A stretch of DNA of 64,000 nt from Urechidicola croceus (GCA_905181865.1 CAJIZG010000002.1:266508-330507); one strand, 5' to 3'. Positions 9,205 to 19,021 are shown, counted from the first letter of the stretch. Translations and numbers: made by a program. Notes: generated by a model not told the origin, from the letters alone.

Positions 9205-9453
9205 TTAAGCTTGAGCATTTTGAGGTGCCCAATGAGAACACAACATATCTTGAGCCGCTTTTTCTGGATTTGCACAAGACTCTGATTCATAACGATCACA
9301 GGTAATACAATTTGGATTATTTTTAAGAGTCGCCTTCATTTCAAAACTATCACACGTATAACTCGTTGAAACTATTACTCCGTGTACTTTGCATATTTCA
9401 TTTGCGCTTAAGTTTTCACAGTTCACGCAACTATTTCCTATTCGTATTGACAT
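9205..9453 (-). CDS. small Cys-rich protein, conserved in Flavobacteria
   Basis: An 82-residue protein beginning MSIRIGNSCVNCENL. Eight to nine Cys residues occur in pairs (CVNC, CKVHG, YTCDSF, CITCDRYESESC, MLCSHW), suggesting one or two metal sites, most likely zinc ribbons. There is no signal peptide or membrane segment, so it is cytoplasmic. I chose ATG 9453: the longer frame starting at 9486 overlaps the -7 box of a consensus promoter. I recall similar proteins of unknown function in many Flavobacteriaceae and cannot name a function. It is monocistronic, between its own promoter and a terminator. Confidence 0.75.
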   Translation of the reverse strand: MSIRIGNSCVNCENLSANEICKVHGVIVSTSYTCDSFEMKATLKNNPNCITCDRYESESCANPEKAAQDMLCSHWAPQNAQA

Positions 9454-9483
9454 AATGTTTCTATTTAAAGTATTAATATTTCT

Positions 9484-9514
9484 CAAATATAAAAAAGAGC
9501 GGGCTTAGAACAAA
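9484..9514 (-). promoter_or_regulatory. Bacteroidetes-type promoter for the Cys-rich gene
   Basis: On the minus strand TTTG (9514-9511) is followed after exactly 19 nt by TATATTTG (9491-9484), an excellent match to the TTTG / TAnnTTTG consensus. The -7 box ends 31 nt upstream of ATG 9453 and supports that start. Confidence 0.8.
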
Positions 9515-9705
9515 TACAAATAGCTGAATATCAGTTATTTGTATTTAGACTGTTTAAAAAGAAGGATTAATAAGCTACTGTTCTTCGGAAATTTGAATCT
9601 ATCAAAATTAGTAACCATACTATAGTATATTGTAAATAAGACGATTAAAATTTTTGCGGTCAGTAGATCATTTCATGTATTTGTAATCCATAAAATAAGA
9701 GTTTT

Positions 9706-10011
9706 ATGAATATATTTAAAGAACAAAACCTTATAGCGTTTAGTGAATACTTCAAAACAGATAATAATTGCAAAGAATATCTAGCAAATATTACGTGGAA
9801 TAGCGATTTTGAATGTTTGAAGTGCAGCAATAAAACGAGTCAAATCCGCAAGAATTTTGTAAGAACTTTTAATAAGTGTAGCCATACAGAAACTACTCCA
9901 TCAAATACTTTGTTTTATAAGACGAAATTTGGTTTGCGAAAAGCATTTTTAACTGTTTTGAGATATCAACTACTACAAAAACTTTCAAAAAGCTCGTTAA
10001 GCCCCTCATAA
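9706..10011 (+). pseudogene. IS1595-like transposase, N-terminal zinc-ribbon fragment
   Basis: A 101-codon frame with the layout of the transposase zinc-ribbon of IS1595 elements: FSEYFKTDNNCKEYLANITW, then CLKCSNKTSQIRKNFVRTFN and CSHTETTPSNTLFYKTKFGL. The usual second zinc knuckle C-x-x-C is reduced to KCSH. The frame runs into ferritin-derived DNA near 9988 and lacks the catalytic domain, so it is dead. Its 3' end coincides with the truncated end of the ferritin gene, suggesting the IS caused that truncation. Confidence 0.65.
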
Positions 10012-10237
10012 GTATCTTTAGACTTGTCGAAAGCAGGGATAATGACTTTACCACCTTTCAATTTACAAACTTGATAAGTTTACTCATGTGCGTGCGCTGT
10101 TCGTCTGATTGACTATAGAAAAAATCAGACACTCCACTATAACCTGTAGCATCTATGCTAGATGCCAGTACTACATATAGCAGGGAAGCTTCGTATTTAA
10201 TCTAATTGCTTAATAAGTTCTCTATTATAGTATTCAT
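9988..10237 (-). pseudogene. ferritin, decayed and truncated
   Basis: From an ATG at 10237 the minus strand reads MNTIIENLLSN*IKYEASLL, then DATGYSGVSDFFYSQSDEQR and THMSKLIKFVN, matching bacterial ferritin (KYEASxxYLAMASW...GYSGxSDFFYxQSDEERxHMxKL). Three defects are visible: TAG at codon 12, a frameshift after KFVN before KGGKVIIPAF, and loss of the C-terminal half, which ends against a transposase fragment. The functional gene would store iron as a 24-mer. Its decay directly beside an iron-import operon is notable. Several ferroxidase-region residues are already altered. Confidence 0.78.
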
Positions 10238-10310
10238 GTTTTTCTAATTTAACGAACTTTAAATGGATAGATCTATTGATCACAACATTCAGAATCACTT
10301 TAAAGTATCG

Positions 10311-11315
10311 TTACGAATCAAACACTAAAAGATTTTTTTTATTAAAACCGATATGCACAACTTTACCTGTTAAATCTTCTTTAGAGTAGAAGCTTATATA
10401 AGATTCACTTTGGAGCTTGAGTGTATTTAAAAATTGACCTTTAAAAAATTGACTTTTCGCTATTTTAGAACGTAAACTATACTCACAATCCTCATTCAGA
10501 ATAAATTCATTTAATCGTAAGGCGCTAGTTTTATTATTCTGCGAGTAAAAACCAAAACACTCGAGATCTAAATTAGAAAGCATTACAAATTGATTAAATA
10601 ATGAAGCCACATAATAATTAACGGAGTTGTTATATAATTCTTTAGCGGTCCCTCTTTGGATAATGGTTCCTTGTTTTAAAACTATAATTTCATCTGCTAT
10701 TGCCATAGCATCTTGCGTGTCATGTGTCACAAAAATAGCAGTAACCCCTGTCTTCTTTATAATATCAAAAATTTCGTTTCTCAACTGAATTCTCAAATTG
10801 ACATCAAGATTACTAAAAGGCTCGTCAAAGATCAAGAGACTTGGTTGCGACGCTAATGCTCTGGCCAATGCAACACGCTGTTGTTGACCGCCAGATAATT
10901 GATGAGGATAGCGGTGATCAAATCCATTGAGTCCTACCAAGCACAAAACCGCTTCTACTTGTTGCTTCCTTGTTTTCGATTTAGAAATCCCATAGGCTAC
11001 ATTTTTAAACACAGTTAAATGAGGAAATAACGCATAATCTTGAAAGACCATACCAATATTCCTTTGCTCGGGCGGCACAAAAATTAAATCGCTCGCTACT
11101 ACAGTATTATTTAATTCAATACAACCACCATCTGTAGTTTCTAATCCAGCTATAAGCCTTATGAGCGTTGTTTTACCGCTTCCACTCTCACCTACAATAG
11201 CCATGATTTTCCCTTTTGCAAGTGTCAAACTTAAATTATTAACAACAAAGTCCTCTCCACCATTAAAAGTTTTAGAAATTGAATTGATATGTAATACGTT
11301 ATTATTTAGTTCCAT
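10311..11315 (-). CDS. fbpC: ferric-iron ABC transporter, ATP-binding subunit
   Basis: A 334-residue cytoplasmic ATPase powering the permease. It has Walker A GESGSGKTT (42-50), Q-loop MVFQDYALFPHLT, signature LSGGQQQ (140-146), Walker B LIFDEP (D164, E165) and H-loop THD (H198). The C-terminal ~110 residues are divergent, as in FbpC/PotA-type proteins with a small regulatory domain. It overlaps the permease gene by 14 nt, implying translational coupling. The iron assignment rests on the FbpA/FbpB-like partners and on the TonB receptor and imelysins in the same region. It is the last gene of the unit, and no clear terminator is seen. Confidence 0.85.
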   Translation of the reverse strand: MELNNNVLHINSISKTFNGGEDFVVNNLSLTLAKGKIMAIVGESGSGKTTLIRLIAGLETTDGGCIELNNTVVASDLIFVPPEQRNIGMVFQDYALFPHLTVFKNVAYGISKSKTRKQQVEAVLCLVGLNGFDHRYPHQLSGGQQQRVALARALASQPSLLIFDEPFSNLDVNLRIQLRNEIFDIIKKTGVTAIFVTHDTQDAMAIADEIIVLKQGTIIQRGTAKELYNNSVNYYVASLFNQFVMLSNLDLECFGFYSQNNKTSALRLNEFILNEDCEYSLRSKIAKSQFFKGQFLNTLKLQSESYISFYSKEDLTGKVVHIGFNKKNLLVFDS

Positions 11316-12942
11316 TTAATATCAATCGGTTTAAAAAAAGTATGGGTATAACACCGGTAATAATAATACATAATGAAGGCAGTGCTGACTCCATTACGAG
11401 TTCATCACTAGCATATTCATAAGCTTTTACTGCTAATGTGTTTATATCATACGGTTTTAAGATTAGTGTTAAGGGTAGTTCTTTCATTGCATCTACAAAT
11501 ACTAAGATAAATGCGCTAAATAAACTAGGTTTAAGCAAAGGTAAGTCAATTTTAAAAAACGTTTTGAGCGTTCCTTTACCTAATAATCTAGAAGACTCAG
11601 AAAGCGATTTACCGATTTTTAATTGACCTGCCTCAATAGGATTAAATGCGACTGCTATAAATCGTATAATATAGGCATAAATCAATACCACGAGAGTCCC
11701 GTTAATCAGTAGTCCAAGATCTAAATCAAACATTTGTTTCCCCACTTTGATAAGCCATTTATCTAAATGAAGGGTTGGAATCATAACACCTATGGCTATT
11801 ACAGCACCAGGAATAGCATATCCTAAAACAGCAAGATGCGAACTTTTACTTAATAATTTAATACGATTCCATAGAGGGAAATGCACTACTAATAAGGCAA
11901 ATGTGACCGTTAAAAGTGACGTTAGGAATGCGATACCTAGACTTTGAAATGCAATAGTTATAAATGATAAAGAAGCAACTTTTGAAAATGTTAAAACCGT
12001 CCAATACAGCAATTGACCGAGCGGTAAAACAAAACCACAAAGAATAGGAATACTTACAACTATAAAAACAAGAACACGCCAACTCGGAGACAGTGCTAAT
12101 TTTGGCAATTTAAAATCACTTTTTCCAGAAATCTCATAACTTCGATTACCTCTTAAAAATCGCTCTATACCAATTATTGCAAAGACCAAAACAAGTAAAA
12201 TTGCAGATAGATAAACGGCTGTAGAGATTTCTTCTAAAGCAAACCAAGATCTAAAAATTCCCGTTGTGAATGTATGAACGCCATAATACTTTGCGGCTCC
12301 ATAATCATTGAGCACTTCCATAAGGACTAAAACTAAGCCTCCAACAATAGCGGGCCTAGCCATTGGTAAAACAATTTTAAAGAATGTTTGAAACTCTGAG
12401 GCTCCTAAGCTCTTTGAAGCTTCTATAAGTCGACCAGATTGATATAAAAAAACAGCACGGGAAACCACATAGACATACGGAAATAATGAAATACTTAAAA
12501 CAAATATAAGCCCGTAGATATTAGTCACACTAAATTTAGAAGATGTCAGACCTATGTTTCGCAATAAGAATTCTAACGATCCGCCGTAATCAAAAAAACC
12601 GGCATAAGCATAAGCAGTAATATAAGATGGTATGGCCAATGGTAAAATTAATAGCCATTCTAAAGCGCGTTGAAATGGAAGTTTATATCTGCTCACAATC
12701 CAAGCAGAACTTACTCCAAAAACAAGCGTTAGAAGTGTACAACCTAAAATTAAGTATAACGAATTAAGCGAGTAATCCAATAATAAATACTTTATCATGT
12801 GACTCCAACTTTCTCCCGGACCAGAAAATAATTTAAAAAAAATCGTTAAAATAGGGATCACAATAAATGCAATAATGGCTAATGTATATATTGACCATTT
12901 ATTGAAATCTCTTCTTAAATATGTGAACCTAAACAACTTCAA
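11302..12942 (-). CDS. fbpB: ferric-iron ABC transporter, fused permease
   Basis: A 546-residue inner-membrane protein with about 12 hydrophobic segments arranged as two similar BPD_transp_1 halves. Each half carries an EAA-like loop: EASKSLGASEFQTFFKIVLP, then MARPAIVGG, in the first half, and ESSRLLGKGTLKTFFKIDLP in the second. This double-permease architecture is that of FbpB/AfuB ferric-iron importers. It contacts the ATPase encoded next to it (14-nt overlap) and the binding protein encoded 3 nt upstream. Length and motifs are normal, and no lesion is visible. Confidence 0.88.
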   Translation of the reverse strand: MKLFRFTYLRRDFNKWSIYTLAIIAFIVIPILTIFFKLFSGPGESWSHMIKYLLLDYSLNSLYLILGCTLLTLVFGVSSAWIVSRYKLPFQRALEWLLILPLAIPSYITAYAYAGFFDYGGSLEFLLRNIGLTSSKFSVTNIYGLIFVLSISLFPYVYVVSRAVFLYQSGRLIEASKSLGASEFQTFFKIVLPMARPAIVGGLVLVLMEVLNDYGAAKYYGVHTFTTGIFRSWFALEEISTAVYLSAILLVLVFAIIGIERFLRGNRSYEISGKSDFKLPKLALSPSWRVLVFIVVSIPILCGFVLPLGQLLYWTVLTFSKVASLSFITIAFQSLGIAFLTSLLTVTFALLVVHFPLWNRIKLLSKSSHLAVLGYAIPGAVIAIGVMIPTLHLDKWLIKVGKQMFDLDLGLLINGTLVVLIYAYIIRFIAVAFNPIEAGQLKIGKSLSESSRLLGKGTLKTFFKIDLPLLKPSLFSAFILVFVDAMKELPLTLILKPYDINTLAVKAYEYASDELVMESALPSLCIIITGVIPILFLNRLILNGTK

Positions 12943-12945
12943 AGT

Positions 12946-14001
12946 CTATTTCCAACCAGCTTCATCAAATACAAGAACTGCTTTTTTATTATTTTCTCCA
13001 AGCTTTGAAAGTGGTAACATATCTTCTTTAAATATCCCCCATGATTTAAGTAAATCTGATACCTCTACCGCTGGATTAACAGGATATTCGTAATTAGAAC
13101 TTGCAAATACTTTTTGAGCGTCTTCGTTTACTAAGTACTCAATAAATTTAATGGCATTTGCTTTGTTAGGCGCATATTTAGCAACTCCTGCACCACTAAT
13201 ATTAATGTGTGTTCCTCTATCGTCTTGATTCGGAAAAAACACACCAATACGCAGTCCTACTTTAACCTCTTCTGGATCTTCAGAATTTAATAACTTCCCA
13301 ATATAATAGGTATTTACAATAGCCAAATCTCCCTCTCCAGCAATGACTGCTTTTATTTGATCTCTATCATTTCCTTGTGGAGAACGTGCCATATTTTTAA
13401 CAATATTTTCGCCCCAAGTTTTTGCAGCATCTTCGCCTTTATGTGCAATTATTGAAGCCATTAAGGATTGGTTATAAATATTTCCAGAAGATCGTACTAG
13501 TATTTTTTCACTCCATTTGGGTGCAGTCAAATCTTCATACGTTGATAATTGTTCTGGATTCGTTTTATCCTTATCGTAGACAATAACACGGGCTCTTTTT
13601 GTTAGAGCAAACCACTGATTCTCTTCATCCCGCAAATTTGATGGAATAATAGTTGTCAATAATTTTGAATCTATAGCTTGTAGCAAGTCTTTATCTTTAG
13701 CTCTTACTAACCTACCAGCATCCACCGTTATTAAGACATCTGCAGGGGATTGCTTACCTTCTAAAGTCATTTTTTGCATGAGTTCGTCTGCCTTTGCATT
13801 GACTACATTAACTTTAATGCCAGTTTGTGCTTCGAACTTTGCAAATAGCATTTGATCAACTTCATAATGTCTATGGGTATACACATTGACTTCTTGTATT
13901 TCAGATTTAGAAGCATCGTTCGTTATTCCCTCTTTTTTTATTTCAGATTTACATGCACCTAAAGCTAGTGCGAAAGCAATAATTAAATGGCTATTTTTCA
14001 T
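12946..14001 (-). CDS. fbpA: ferric-iron substrate-binding lipoprotein
   Basis: A 351-residue extracytoplasmic solute-binding protein with lipoprotein signal MKNSHLIIAFALALGAC-KSE. The fold is that of FbpA/IdiA: NVYTHRHYEVDQMLFAKFEA, then TGIKVNVVNAKADELMQKM, SPADVLITVDAGRLVRAKD and AIVNTYYIGKLL. The conserved consecutive Tyr pair (TYYIG) is where FbpA proteins ligate Fe3+. It would collect iron delivered across the outer membrane and hand it to the FbpBC pair. It lies 10 nt after the TonB receptor gene and 3 nt before the permease gene, in one operon. Confidence 0.9.
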   Translation of the reverse strand: MKNSHLIIAFALALGACKSEIKKEGITNDASKSEIQEVNVYTHRHYEVDQMLFAKFEAQTGIKVNVVNAKADELMQKMTLEGKQSPADVLITVDAGRLVRAKDKDLLQAIDSKLLTTIIPSNLRDEENQWFALTKRARVIVYDKDKTNPEQLSTYEDLTAPKWSEKILVRSSGNIYNQSLMASIIAHKGEDAAKTWGENIVKNMARSPQGNDRDQIKAVIAGEGDLAIVNTYYIGKLLNSEDPEEVKVGLRIGVFFPNQDDRGTHINISGAGVAKYAPNKANAIKFIEYLVNEDAQKVFASSNYEYPVNPAVEVSDLLKSWGIFKEDMLPLSKLGENNKKAVLVFDEAGWK

Positions 14002-14011
14002 GGTGTTTAAT

Positions 14012-16438
14012 TTATAATTTTATTTGCAACGTTGCATAGAAATTTCTTGGGGCTGATGGTATTATTCCTGGTCCAGGATAACCTGTTGCTCGTCTCGTAA
14101 AATACGTTTCGTCTAGTACGTTATTAATTCCTGTTTCTAACTTAAAACGTTTGTAAGTGTAGGATAAAGCCACATCCATAATATCATATTGTGGTATTGC
14201 TCCAATGACTCCGCTTAAATTTGAGTCTTGAGAGTTTGTGGCATCTGTAAATTGGCTCGCTAAATACGAGTATTGCACATTTGCTAACAAGTTTTTATAT
14301 CCGAATCGCAACCCCGTTTTAATATTCACATCAGGAACAAATTCTACTTGATTCCCTTGTACTCCAGATTGTTGTGATTCTGTGTATTCCGAAGAAATAA
14401 AAGACGCATTGATGAAATAGTTAAAACTAAAATCATTGTCCATTTTAAGAATCTTCTTTAAATTAAAATCAACTAAAGATTCTACACCAAAGAGTCTAGC
14501 ATCACCAACATTGCTGCGCTCACTTATAACACGACCATCATCAAACGCTTTTTGAATAAAACCAATTCTACCATTATAGAATAAAGCAAATGCTCCTACA
14601 TCGTAAGAAATGATATTTTTATAATTACCTCGAAAACCGATATCTGCAGTAAATCCTTCCTCATCTGTAATATTGGGATCAACTGCAAATGCTGGATTTG
14701 AAATATTGATATCTGAGAAGGTTACTGATCTATAATTTTGAGAGATATTTCCATAAATCTCTAAAGCAGTAGATGGCTTATAACTCAACCCAACTCCTAA
14801 CAAGATGAAGTTACGCTCAAAATCACGATTATCTTCTATCGTTTCCTCAAAAATAACATTGCCTGCTGCATCTGTATTAATACGTTTGAAAAAGCCTTCA
14901 CTTTCGGTTTTTATGTATTCAAAACGAAACCCAGGTGTGATAGAAAATGTATCATTTAAGTAAAAGATATTCTCTCCAAAAACGGCAACGTTAAGATTGG
15001 GAAAATCAAATTGTGATTGTGCTGGATAATTCGGGAATTCGTCGCTAAAGAAATTAAAGTCTGGCCCGCTACCATCAGATCCTGGACCTTGTTGTTCGTC
15101 GTTGTTGGCTTTATAAAATTTAGAGCCTATGAGGAACGTTGCTTCTTTTCCAAACAACTTATATTTGCTCAATAATCGTGCTTCTGCACCAAAGTTTTTA
15201 AAATTACCTTTGATTAAATCACGTGCTGCATTGGGGTCAATTTGATCTACACGATTGGTTCTAAATCCAAGCGCATTGCGAGAGGCATTAAGTCCAAATG
15301 CGCTAAATGTAAAATTGGTTTCTTCTGAAAATTTATGACTCAATTTGAAGTTATACAACAACCAATTTACGCTAAACCAATTACGTACTCTATTGCTTTG
15401 CAATGGGTCTTCATTAAACTGCGCATCTGTTAAACCACCAGCTTGCTGGGCGAGATAATACAAGTGTGTAAACTCTGCAGATATGTTTGTTTTCTCGTTG
15501 AATTTGTATCCCAAATGGGCAAATACATTTTTGGATTCAAACTGCGAATTTGGTCTAAAGCCATCCCCTTTTTTATAGTTGAAATAGGTATAGTAACTAA
15601 ATTTATCTTTTGTACCGCTTAGACTTGTAAAGTTCGTGTATAACCCAAAACTTCCAACCGTATTTCTCGTAATCAATGCTATGGGTTTGTTTGAATTTGG
15701 TGCTTTTGTTTTGAAATTTATGAGTCCACCAAACTGCGTTCCATACTGTAGCGACGCTGCACCACGAATCACTTGAATTTCTTTTAAACCTTCAGCAGCA
15801 GGGGTGTAGTAGCTTTCTGGATACCCCAACACATCTGCGCTAATATCATACTCATTTTGTCTGGTATTAAAATTAGCTGTGCGATTTGGGTCTAAACCAC
15901 GGCCTCCAATATTGAGTTGTAATCCAGCATCATCATTTTGATAAATATTTAATCCTGCAACTTGACTATATAATTGTCGCGCATTATTAGTTGCGAGATT
16001 GGCTAGCGATTGATCTACTAAAATAACCTCAGTTTTCTTACCGGCATAAATAGCAGTTCCTTCGACGTCTTTTAACCTATTGAGTTCAAATACTTTTGTG
16101 CGTCTTGCATTGATTACAATTTCTAAAAGATCTTCTTGTAGTGGTAATAGCACAATATTTAGGCTCTCATCTTTTTCAAGCGTTTGTTCTAGTTCAAGAA
16201 TTTTAAATTCTGAAATATAAAACACCAAACTTAGTTCTGTTTTCTCAGAAGAAAAATTATAATACCCTTTAGCGTCTGATGTTGTTAATAATCCAGTAAA
16301 CGTATCAAAAATTTGAACATTATTAATAGCGGTATTATCATTTCCATTAGTAATATAACCCGAGACTTCGTTCTGCCCAATTAAGGGCAGACTGAATAGA
16401 AATATGAATAGTATTAATTTAAAATCCTTTAATGTCAT
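14012..16438 (-). CDS. TonB-dependent outer-membrane receptor (iron complex, FecA-like)
   Basis: An 808-residue protein. The signal peptide ends at SLPLIG-QNEVSG, then comes a carboxypeptidase-D regulatory-like domain (about 22-100) and a plug domain with VILVDQSLANLATNNARQLY, then SQVAGLNIYQ, and GGRGLDPNR. The barrel ends in a typical terminal strand, APRNFYATLQIKL. The plug resembles FecA-type siderophore/ferric-citrate receptors more than SusC. It draws on TonB-ExbBD energy; those genes are not in the window. It overlaps the HTTM gene by 20 nt and precedes fbpA by 10 nt, which argues strongly that it imports iron for FbpABC. The exact ligand is not deducible. Confidence 0.88.
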   Translation of the reverse strand: MTLKDFKLILFIFLFSLPLIGQNEVSGYITNGNDNTAINNVQIFDTFTGLLTTSDAKGYYNFSSEKTELSLVFYISEFKILELEQTLEKDESLNIVLLPLQEDLLEIVINARRTKVFELNRLKDVEGTAIYAGKKTEVILVDQSLANLATNNARQLYSQVAGLNIYQNDDAGLQLNIGGRGLDPNRTANFNTRQNEYDISADVLGYPESYYTPAAEGLKEIQVIRGAASLQYGTQFGGLINFKTKAPNSNKPIALITRNTVGSFGLYTNFTSLSGTKDKFSYYTYFNYKKGDGFRPNSQFESKNVFAHLGYKFNEKTNISAEFTHLYYLAQQAGGLTDAQFNEDPLQSNRVRNWFSVNWLLYNFKLSHKFSEETNFTFSAFGLNASRNALGFRTNRVDQIDPNAARDLIKGNFKNFGAEARLLSKYKLFGKEATFLIGSKFYKANNDEQQGPGSDGSGPDFNFFSDEFPNYPAQSQFDFPNLNVAVFGENIFYLNDTFSITPGFRFEYIKTESEGFFKRINTDAAGNVIFEETIEDNRDFERNFILLGVGLSYKPSTALEIYGNISQNYRSVTFSDINISNPAFAVDPNITDEEGFTADIGFRGNYKNIISYDVGAFALFYNGRIGFIQKAFDDGRVISERSNVGDARLFGVESLVDFNLKKILKMDNDFSFNYFINASFISSEYTESQQSGVQGNQVEFVPDVNIKTGLRFGYKNLLANVQYSYLASQFTDATNSQDSNLSGVIGAIPQYDIMDVALSYTYKRFKLETGINNVLDETYFTRRATGYPGPGIIPSAPRNFYATLQIKL

Positions 16439-17786
16439 CTTTAAATGGTAAAATCCAGTTTTTGGGTTTAAATGATTCTTTTTCTTGATATAAATCTACG
16501 GTTGGATCAATATATTGCGTACTTAATCGTCCATTTAGTGCGACATAGCTCTCCGCATACACTTGCAAGTTTTTATGCCCTTTCGCCGTAAAGTGGTCGC
16601 CTAAATAATGAGCATACTCTAAAATAAAATCAGGTTGACAACTCATTTGCTTCTCTTGAAATGCGGTTAAAAAATCTGTATTATCAGCGTAAAAGTACTG
16701 CCCTGTTTTGGAATTTGCAATTTTAAAAGTGGTCAATCCTGCTTTTTCCATAAGCATGACTCTCCATGATAGTCTGTACCCTTCTTCTGTCCAGAATAAT
16801 TCGTTTTCATAGCGCAGATATCTAAACGGAAATAGGATTTGAAATACAAAAAAAATAGCGATAATTGGGAGTAGGATCTTTCGACGAGAAAACGGATAAA
16901 TATCTTGTGCTTTTGGGGTGCTTATATTTCTTCGGAAAGGTTTTAACAAGCATTTCATTGTGGCTATTATTTTTTCATGTACGCGAGCGTCAAAGAAAAT
17001 TAAAGTGGCTACAATCATGATGTAAGGAAACATACCAATCGGAAATAAAATTCTTGTAAATACATGGAAAAATACAACTAAGACAAAAGCAAATGTACGT
17101 GTTCGTTTGTTTAATAATAAAAATGGAATAAACAAATCATAAAACATACCAGACCAGCTCATCGCATAATGAAACCAATCTTGCTGCATGAGATTATTAC
17201 CGATAATTGGTAAGTCATATTTTGAAGGCAACCAGATTTTTAATGGCATGGCGCTAAATAGCCAATCACTATTTATTTTTGAGATTCCTGCATAGAAATA
17301 AACAATTCCTAAAAGTAGTTTTATACTATCTATGGTCCAATTTGGAATTTGATTGAAACTTTTCTTTCTACGTAAATTATCAATTGAAAATGTAGCATTT
17401 GCAGGTAAGAAGATCATCAAAAAACTCAGGACACTAATAAAATAATAATGATTGAGGTAGGTGGTTTTATCAATGAGTTCTATGTACGTGAAGCTTAAAA
17501 AAAAGAGAATAATTGCGAGTCTATATTTTAAACCAAAAGCGATAAAAAGTGCAGATATTCCGCAGATAAAAAATAAGAGATAATTATAATCTCCTAACGA
17601 TCTCACCCATTCAAAATAGTAATATTTAAAATGAAAATCAGGGTCAATATATAACTTTTCTATCCAACCATGATACCAAAACCTGAGGATACTTAAACAC
17701 ATCATAAGCCCAAAAAACACACGAAAAATGGCTAGAGGAGCTGCGTTTTCGGTTTTGTTCAGATATGATTTTAGTTTAGTAATCAT
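16419..17786 (-). CDS. HTTM domain membrane protein (vitamin K-dependent carboxylase-like)
   Basis: A 455-residue protein with around eight hydrophobic segments between residues 15 and 310 and a soluble C-terminal part. The opening (NAAPLAIFRVFFGLMMCLSI) and the segments WSGMFYDLFIPFLLLNKRTR and YDLPIIGNNLMQQDWFHYAM fit the HTTM family, relatives of gamma-glutamyl carboxylase. In Flavobacteria such genes recur with imelysin, DUF4856 and TonB receptor genes, and this is that arrangement. Its biochemical role in iron uptake is unknown; modification of a partner protein is possible. It overlaps the receptor gene by 20 nt, implying coupled translation. Confidence 0.82.
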   Translation of the reverse strand: MITKLKSYLNKTENAAPLAIFRVFFGLMMCLSILRFWYHGWIEKLYIDPDFHFKYYYFEWVRSLGDYNYLLFFICGISALFIAFGLKYRLAIILFFLSFTYIELIDKTTYLNHYYFISVLSFLMIFLPANATFSIDNLRRKKSFNQIPNWTIDSIKLLLGIVYFYAGISKINSDWLFSAMPLKIWLPSKYDLPIIGNNLMQQDWFHYAMSWSGMFYDLFIPFLLLNKRTRTFAFVLVVFFHVFTRILFPIGMFPYIMIVATLIFFDARVHEKIIATMKCLLKPFRRNISTPKAQDIYPFSRRKILLPIIAIFFVFQILFPFRYLRYENELFWTEEGYRLSWRVMLMEKAGLTTFKIANSKTGQYFYADNTDFLTAFQEKQMSCQPDFILEYAHYLGDHFTAKGHKNLQVYAESYVALNGRLSTQYIDPTVDLYQEKESFKPKNWILPFKDDIKGF

Positions 17787-17837
17787 TTATTAACTTTTGA
17801 AGCACTTCTAATGCATTCAAGTTGACAGTTTAGACTT

Positions 17838-17876
17838 TAAAAAAAATTCCTTAGTGTATGTACAGCACTAAAGAAT
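17838..17876 (-). terminator. terminator after the third imelysin
   Basis: On the minus strand ATTCTTTAGTG and CACTAAGGAAT form a hairpin around a 9-nt loop, with one A/G mismatch, and a run of T residues follows. It lies 27 nt after the imelysin stop and 50 nt before the HTTM gene, so it may reduce expression of the downstream transporter genes relative to the abundant lipoproteins. Confidence 0.7.
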
Positions 17877-17902
17877 CTTTCATTATTTTATGTCATGCTT
17901 GA

Positions 17903-19021
17903 TTAATCTCCATCCGCATCTACGTAATCGATACTTATATTCATCGCTTGAATCATATCTACTTTTAAAAGAACGACTGCTCTTTGTAACTCGTCATATG
18001 CTTCTAGCATTTTAATATTTTCTGTATCAACTTGTAAAGAAAAACTATTACTTAATAATTTTATTTTTGATTCAGCAGTATTAAACTGATTATTAATCAA
18101 TGCACTTAAATCCTCTCCTTGTCTAATCGTATTTAAATACGTTAAGTAGGAATTAAAACTCTCCCCTGTTGCTAAAGAATTATAAGATTTACCATTAAAA
18201 AAATCTTGCGTTGCTTCTAATGCTGTTAAGGCTAAAACTTTAGAGACTTCTTTATTATAAAACGCTTCTACCTTATCGTTAAAAGGTGTTGTTGAAAACA
18301 CACCAGCTGGAATACCAAATTTGTTAGCACGCAATCCTTTCTCGTAATAGAAGATAAAGTCGTTCGTTAATTTATTAGCAGAACTTGTTGCTGTATTTGC
18401 GGTACTATTAACAAAAATAGTTCTATAATTTGATGTCCAGTCATTTAAAACTGTCGTGGTCAAAGATTGCATTTGATTCACCAAATCTGACAAATACGTC
18501 TTATAAGCGTCAAAATTTGAAGCGCTTGTATAAATTTCCAGAATTTCAGTATCACTATTTGACAAAGCATACAACATATAATCTACAGCTGGAAAACCTA
18601 CTGCATCATTATTATTTACGCTAGCAAGATCATAGGTTCCTGAGGTAATATTACTTTTAATATCACTCGAGTTAGTAGGGTAAATATTCATTTGAAAAGC
18701 ATAATTGAGTTCTTCCGCTTTACCAATATTGAACATTTCAACATATTGCCATGTTTTGTAAGCTTCGAGCCAAGATACTCTTACTGCATCTAAAGTAGCC
18801 TGATTTGGAGCTGCCAAAAATGCATCTTTATCTGTAGATAATGTTTCTAAATCTAAGCTTAAGTCTTGAATCGCAGGAATAATAATATTGTCGGCCCAAT
18901 TAGTCAACATCGCTTGACGGTTAAAATCATCTGATGTTCCCACAGATTCTCCGATATCATCTGACTCTGTGCAAGTAACGAACATCGCGATTGCAAATAA
19001 GCTTAAAACAATTTTCTTCAT
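17903..19021 (-). CDS. imelysin family lipoprotein (third copy)
   Basis: A 372-residue lipoprotein with start MKKIVLSLFAIAMFVTC-TES. I chose ATG 19021 because the longer frame from 19060 runs through the promoter at 19044-19074. The imelysin/peptidase_M75 fold is indicated by WLEAYKTWQYVEMFNIGKAE and AVDYMLYALSNSD. The GxHxxE site is degenerate (FPAVDY), as in the second copy at 8042. It is 88 nt after the DUF4856 gene and has its own consensus promoter. The position upstream of the HTTM, receptor and FbpABC genes fits the conserved flavobacterial iron-uptake cluster. Confidence 0.88.
   Translation of the reverse strand: MKKIVLSLFAIAMFVTCTESDDIGESVGTSDDFNRQAMLTNWADNIIIPAIQDLSLDLETLSTDKDAFLAAPNQATLDAVRVSWLEAYKTWQYVEMFNIGKAEELNYAFQMNIYPTNSSDIKSNITSGTYDLASVNNNDAVGFPAVDYMLYALSNSDTEILEIYTSASNFDAYKTYLSDLVNQMQSLTTTVLNDWTSNYRTIFVNSTANTATSSANKLTNDFIFYYEKGLRANKFGIPAGVFSTTPFNDKVEAFYNKEVSKVLALTALEATQDFFNGKSYNSLATGESFNSYLTYLNTIRQGEDLSALINNQFNTAESKIKLLSNSFSLQVDTENIKMLEAYDELQRAVVLLKVDMIQAMNISIDYVDADGD

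Noticed and set aside
11438..12082. Open frames on either strand inside the FbpB permease gene
   Set aside because: They are shadows of a well-supported long gene and have no motifs or start signals of their own.
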